From Gammaproteobacteria bacterium (lineage in GTDB: Bacteria > Pseudomonadota > Gammaproteobacteria > Pseudomonadales > Pseudomonadaceae), in assembly GCA_012728415.1 (NCBI GenBank), contig JAAYFD010000045.1, positions 93,413-157,412 of the forward strand: a stretch of 64,000 bases of DNA, written 5' to 3'. Below the pieces are notes generated by a model. The model did not search any database. It saw only the letters and a list, made by a program, of their open reading frames with translations, and had not been told where the DNA came from. A program made the position numbers and the translations under genes. Shown here piece after piece: positions 61,002 through 64,000 of the stretch. Every line of letters starts with the position of its first letter. Position 1 is the stretch's first letter.

Positions 61002-61222
61002 CTTGAATTTGACCCCATGTATTGAATAGGCGACACGACCCGGCTACGCCGCCCCCAGGTGACATGCGTGCACAGGCCCAAAGGAGACACCAGATAATAG
61101 TTCGGTGTTTCCTGCAATAGCTGTTGATTGCAGACTATACTAGAAACGCGACCGGCAAGCCTGTTCACCATCAACCGGCGGCCGATGTTGCCTGGCCTTT
61201 TATCCTGTCGGGAGGATCTGTC

Positions 61223-61510
61223 ATGCGTAATATTTTTTCACCCCTGCTGCTGGCCCTGTTGCTGGCATTTGGTACGGCTTCCGCACTGGCTGCGGACGGC
61301 GACTCGCTGGGCGAGCCAGAGGTGACCATTACCCAGCAGGGTGACAAGACCATTGAGGAGTACCGCATCAACGGTTTCCTGTATGCAGTCAAGGTCATCC
61401 CGAAAAAGGGCAAGCCGTACTTTCTGGTGCGCGCCGATGGCGAAGATGCTTTTATCCACGCCGGCAAGCCCGAACTGCGCATTCCGTCCTGGGAAATCTA
61501 CTCCTGGTAA
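61223..61510 (+). CDS. Small periplasmic DUF2782 protein
   Basis: 95 residues from the ATG at 61223, seven bases after GGGAGGA. Signal peptide LLLALLLAFGTASALA. The mature part (VTITQQGDKTIEEYRINGFLY ... VIPKKGKPYFLVRADGED, in blocks) is the DUF2782 domain. Function unknown; the gene is divergent from polA in Pseudomonas too. Confidence 0.92.
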   Translation: MRNIFSPLLLALLLAFGTASALAADGDSLGEPEVTITQQGDKTIEEYRINGFLYAVKVIPKKGKPYFLVRADGEDAFIHAGKPELRIPSWEIYSW

Positions 61511-61872
61511 CGGCAACAGCCAGCAGCCTGCACAAGGCAGATTCGGGCCGGATGGGGCCGGAGTCAGGCCTTAGCGGTTTGGGCCGGCCTGCCGGACCGA
61601 ACCAGCGCAGACTGACGCAGCGCCCCAACCGGCCCAGCCGCCACCGTGCAAACCCCACACCGCGACAGCAGCCCGGCAACGCCGGGCCAAACCCTCCCCC
61701 CCTGCACAAGGCAGATTCGGGCCGGACGGGGCCGGAGTCAGGCCTTAGCGGTTTGGGCCGGCTTGCCAGACCGAACCAGCGCAGACTGACGCAGCGCCCC
61801 CACCCGGCCCAGACGCCACCGTGCAAACCCCACACCGCGACAGCAGCCCGCCCCAGCCGCCACAGTGCACAA
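61511..61872. repeat. Two direct copies of a 149-bp GC-rich repeat
   Basis: Copy 1 is 61528-61675 and copy 2 is 61702-61850, with a 174-bp period and about 95 percent identity including a one-base indel. Both begin CTGCACAAGGCAGATTCGGG and end CACACCGCGACAGCAGCCCG. They fill almost the whole gap between the DUF2782 gene and the sigma-54 activator. A shorter stub (CCCCAGCCGCCACAGTGCA) follows copy 2. Confidence 0.95.
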
Positions 61873-63624
61873 TCAACCCGTCTGACGACGCTCTTTCAGG
61901 TAGCTGTATAGTGTGGTGCGACTGATACCCAGCTCACGGGCAGCCGCGCTGATATTGCCTTGACAACTGTCCAGTACACGCAGCGCATGCTCAATGCTTT
62001 TATCCCTGAGATTTGCCGCAGGCGAACCGGACGAGCCAGCTGGCCCGGCCTGTTGCACGCCCGGGAAATGTTCCGGGCACAACGGCTTGCCGTCTGCCAG
62101 CACTGCCGCCACCTCCAGCGCCTGTTTCAGCTGGCGGATATTGCCGGGCCAGCTGCAGTCAAACAGCCAGCGCAGCATAGCGGCATCCGGCTGCGCGGCC
62201 CGTGGCGCAATGCCGGCCAGCAGGCGCCGCACCAGTGCTGCAAACGCCTCATAGCTGTAGTCACGCAATGGCGGAACCTGTACCTGATAACCATTCAGGC
62301 GGTAAAACAGGTCCTCACGAAAACCGCCTTCTGCCACAAGCTGCTCAAGGTTCTGGTTGGTGGCAGCCAACACGTGAAAATCGACTTGCTCCGGCACATG
62401 GCTGCCCACTGGCGTTACGCACTTGTCCTGCAATACCCGCAGCAGACGGGTTTGTGCGGACAACGGCAGCTCGCCTATTTCGTCCAGAAACAAAATGCCA
62501 CGGTCGGCCGCCCTTATATAACCCAGTCGCCCCTGCCGGTCGCTACCGGTAAAGGCTCCGCCCTGATAGCCAAACAGCTCGGCCTCGATCAGTTCTGCCG
62601 GCAGCGCACCACAGTTGACCGCGACCAGCGGGCCATGGCTGCGGCTGCTATGGGCATGCAGCTGACGTACCAGGTGATCCTTGCCCACCCCGGTTTCACC
62701 CAGAATCAGCAGGCTGATGCCGGCGTCCAGCAAAGCCAGGGCGCGCGGATCCACCTCCGGATCCGGCTGCGGCACTTCCCTGCGCTCCGGCAGCACCACC
62801 TGGTGTGATGTGCCCCTGCCGACCTTGCGCGTCAGCAGGGCACTGCCATTGCCCCAGCGGGCAATCTGCCCGGGCACCAGCTCATGCAGCAGCTGATCGG
62901 TTTGCAGCTCCGGCAACAAGGCCCGGGCGATGCGGTTGGCACCGGTAATTTCGCCGGCCTCGTTAAGCGCCACAAGGCCGGACCAGGGCTGCTGCATATG
63001 AAGGCCGTCAGCACAAAGATTAAGCAGCCAGCAGGCATCCGCCTGGTCGGCAATCAGGGCGTTCTCGACACAGAGCGCCAGCAGGCGGGCGCTGAACAGC
63101 ATGTCGTGACTGTGTGCATGTTCTTCACTGGAAATATCCAGCACGCCAAGCAGTTGCCCCTGTGGATCGAACACAGGGCTGGCACTGCAACTGATGCCCC
63201 GGTTGGCCTCCATGTAGTGCTGCGCCCCGAGCACCTGCACATCGGCCTGCTGAAACAGGGCCGTTCCTATGGCATTGGTGCCCATGGTTGCCTCGGCCCA
63301 GCCGGCCCCGGGTTCTAGCATCAGGCGGCTGGCCTTGCTGCCAAAACGTTTGCTGCCACTGCTATGCAAAATGGAACCGCTGCTGTCGGCAAAAATCAGC
63401 CTGCTTTGCCGCTCACCCTGCAGCCGCTCGAATAAACCAAAATAACTTTTCAGATGTTCAAGCACACGCCGGTATTGCTGCTTGCGGCTGTTGAGCTGGC
63501 CACGACTCAGATAACGCAAGTGAATCTGGTCAGTGCTGCGCAAGCCATGCTGGTGGCTGCGCTCCCAGGAGCTGTCAATAACCGGATCGCCATGTCTGTT
63601 CAGCAGGGAAATGTCCACGCGCAC
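61873..63624 (-). CDS. Sigma-54-dependent transcriptional activator (AcoR type)
   Basis: 583 residues. An N-terminal GAF-like sensor (about 60-200, with GTNAIGTALFQQADVQVLG and SCSASPVFDPQGQLLGVLDIS), an AAA+ domain (about 290-520) with Walker A LGETGVGKDHL, the sigma-54 contact loop GAFTGS, Walker B GILFLDEIGELPL and REDLFYRLNGYQV, and a Fis-type helix-turn-helix (NISAAARELGISRTTLYSYL). The contact loop ends in Ser rather than the usual Ala. AcoR-type proteins activate acetoin or alcohol/aldehyde catabolism genes. The divergent aldehyde dehydrogenase gene has a -24/-12 promoter and is the likely target. Confidence 0.93.
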   Translation of the reverse strand: MRVDISLLNRHGDPVIDSSWERSHQHGLRSTDQIHLRYLSRGQLNSRKQQYRRVLEHLKSYFGLFERLQGERQSRLIFADSSGSILHSSGSKRFGSKASRLMLEPGAGWAEATMGTNAIGTALFQQADVQVLGAQHYMEANRGISCSASPVFDPQGQLLGVLDISSEEHAHSHDMLFSARLLALCVENALIADQADACWLLNLCADGLHMQQPWSGLVALNEAGEITGANRIARALLPELQTDQLLHELVPGQIARWGNGSALLTRKVGRGTSHQVVLPERREVPQPDPEVDPRALALLDAGISLLILGETGVGKDHLVRQLHAHSSRSHGPLVAVNCGALPAELIEAELFGYQGGAFTGSDRQGRLGYIRAADRGILFLDEIGELPLSAQTRLLRVLQDKCVTPVGSHVPEQVDFHVLAATNQNLEQLVAEGGFREDLFYRLNGYQVQVPPLRDYSYEAFAALVRRLLAGIAPRAAQPDAAMLRWLFDCSWPGNIRQLKQALEVAAVLADGKPLCPEHFPGVQQAGPAGSSGSPAANLRDKSIEHALRVLDSCQGNISAAARELGISRTTLYSYLKERRQTG

Positions 63625-63741
63625 TCTCCTGTTTCAAAATTGAACACCTGTACAGGCAGGCTAGCCGTTTTCTGCACAGGTTATCCAGTATTAATGAGTA
63701 TTTAAACGAAAAACAGTTTCACGAATCACGAGTCATTTCCG

Positions 63742-63755
63742 GCACTGGCCAGTGC
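63742..63755. promoter_or_regulatory. Candidate upstream activator site (perfect 14-bp palindrome)
   Basis: GCACTGGCCAGTGC is a perfect palindrome about 55 bp upstream of the -24 element, in the divergent region between the activator and the aldehyde dehydrogenase gene. A plausible binding site for the AcoR-like protein, but consensus sites for it are not known to me. Confidence 0.45.
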
Positions 63756-63808
63756 TGATACGGCCTGCAGCAAAGCAATACTTTGGTAGCAGTCCAGGAT
63801 TCAGCACT

Positions 63809-63824
63809 TGGTACAGGCATTGCT
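63809..63824 (+). promoter_or_regulatory. Sigma-54 (-24/-12) promoter of the aldehyde dehydrogenase gene
   Basis: TGGTACAGGCATTGCT matches TGGCAC-N5-TTGCT with one mismatch in the first half, and the GG and GC doublets (63810 and 63822) are exactly 12 bp apart, as required. It lies 40 bp before the start codon. Confidence 0.8.
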
Positions 63825-63863
63825 GAATAGTCCTTGTATTCACAACAACAAGAGGTATGCATC

Positions 63864-64000
63864 ATGATCTACGCACAACCCGGTACCCCAGGCGCCCTGT
63901 TCACCGTCAAGCCACGCTACGGCAACTACATTGGCGGCCAGTTTGTCCCGCCGGTCAATGGCCAGCACTTCCAGAACACTACGCCGGTCACCGGCGCAGC
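63864..64000 (+). CDS. NAD-dependent aldehyde dehydrogenase (ExaC/AcoD-like), cut by the window edge
   Basis: Only the first 45 codons are visible, from the ATG at 63864 (AGAGGT upstream). YGNYIGGQFVPPVNGQHFQN is the standard N-terminus of acetaldehyde-oxidising ALDHs of the ExaC/AcoD/AldB kind. The catalytic Cys and cofactor region lie beyond the window. A sigma-54 promoter and an adjacent AcoR-type activator suggest induction by an alcohol, aldehyde or acetoin. Confidence 0.88.
   Translation, partial: MIYAQPGTPGALFTVKPRYGNYIGGQFVPPVNGQHFQNTTPVTGA

Overview
The window looks like a chromosomal segment of a gammaproteobacterium of the Pseudomonas group. Housekeeping gene order supports this: pckA, hslO, hslR, envZ/amgS, ompR/amgR, tex and gshA lie together; polA has a DUF2782 gene on one side and an ErsA-like sRNA with an AlgU-type promoter on the other; REP-like palindromes resembling those of Pseudomonas sit between genes. 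I see no rRNA, tRNA, CRISPR array or prophage.

Layout. 0-4.4 kb: the 5' part of an amino-acid ABC ATPase, a HexR-type regulator, an atypical SDR gene, and a scarred stretch with a duplicated hexR 5' end, an IS1380-family transposase relic and a duplicated terminator segment. 4.4-19.9 kb: a complete type II secretion operon on the minus strand in the order E-F-G-H-I-J-K-L-M-N(C)-D (the order known from Xanthomonas xps), flanked by two related glycosyltransferases. The upstream one is a 1110-residue methyltransferase/coiled-coil/GT2/GT4 fusion. 20-25.5 kb: a lipoprotein, a PMT-type (GT39) membrane mannosyltransferase, a periplasmic parvulin, a secreted protein with a poly-serine tract, and a probably abundant surface protein.

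25.8-31.5 kb (plus strand): a Wzm/Wzt O-antigen ABC exporter with an OafA-like acyltransferase, a polysaccharide deacetylase, an unknown protein and an LpxL/HtrB-like acyltransferase. 31.5-35.6 kb (minus strand): GtrB/GtrA, an SGNH-like partner, an MBOAT acyltransferase and a broken acyltransferase-3 gene. 36-42.6 kb: a secreted trypsin-like protease with three C-terminal DUF5648 repeats, a 750-residue protein I do not recognise, and an OpgB-like phosphoglycerol transferase. These blocks read as one large cell-surface/export island.

42.8-64 kb is core metabolism and stress response: pckA, hslO, hslR, the envZ/ompR pair, tex, gshA, a DnaQ-like exonuclease with a cNMP/CBS/DUF294 protein, glcB, ersA, polA, a DUF2782 protein, then a sigma-54 activator divergent from an aldehyde dehydrogenase gene that has a good -24/-12 promoter. 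Strongest points for follow-up: the ersA locus, the fused surface-glycan enzyme, the PMT/poly-Ser/parvulin/surface-protein block, the REP array inside the T2SS operon, and the rearrangement scars around hexR.
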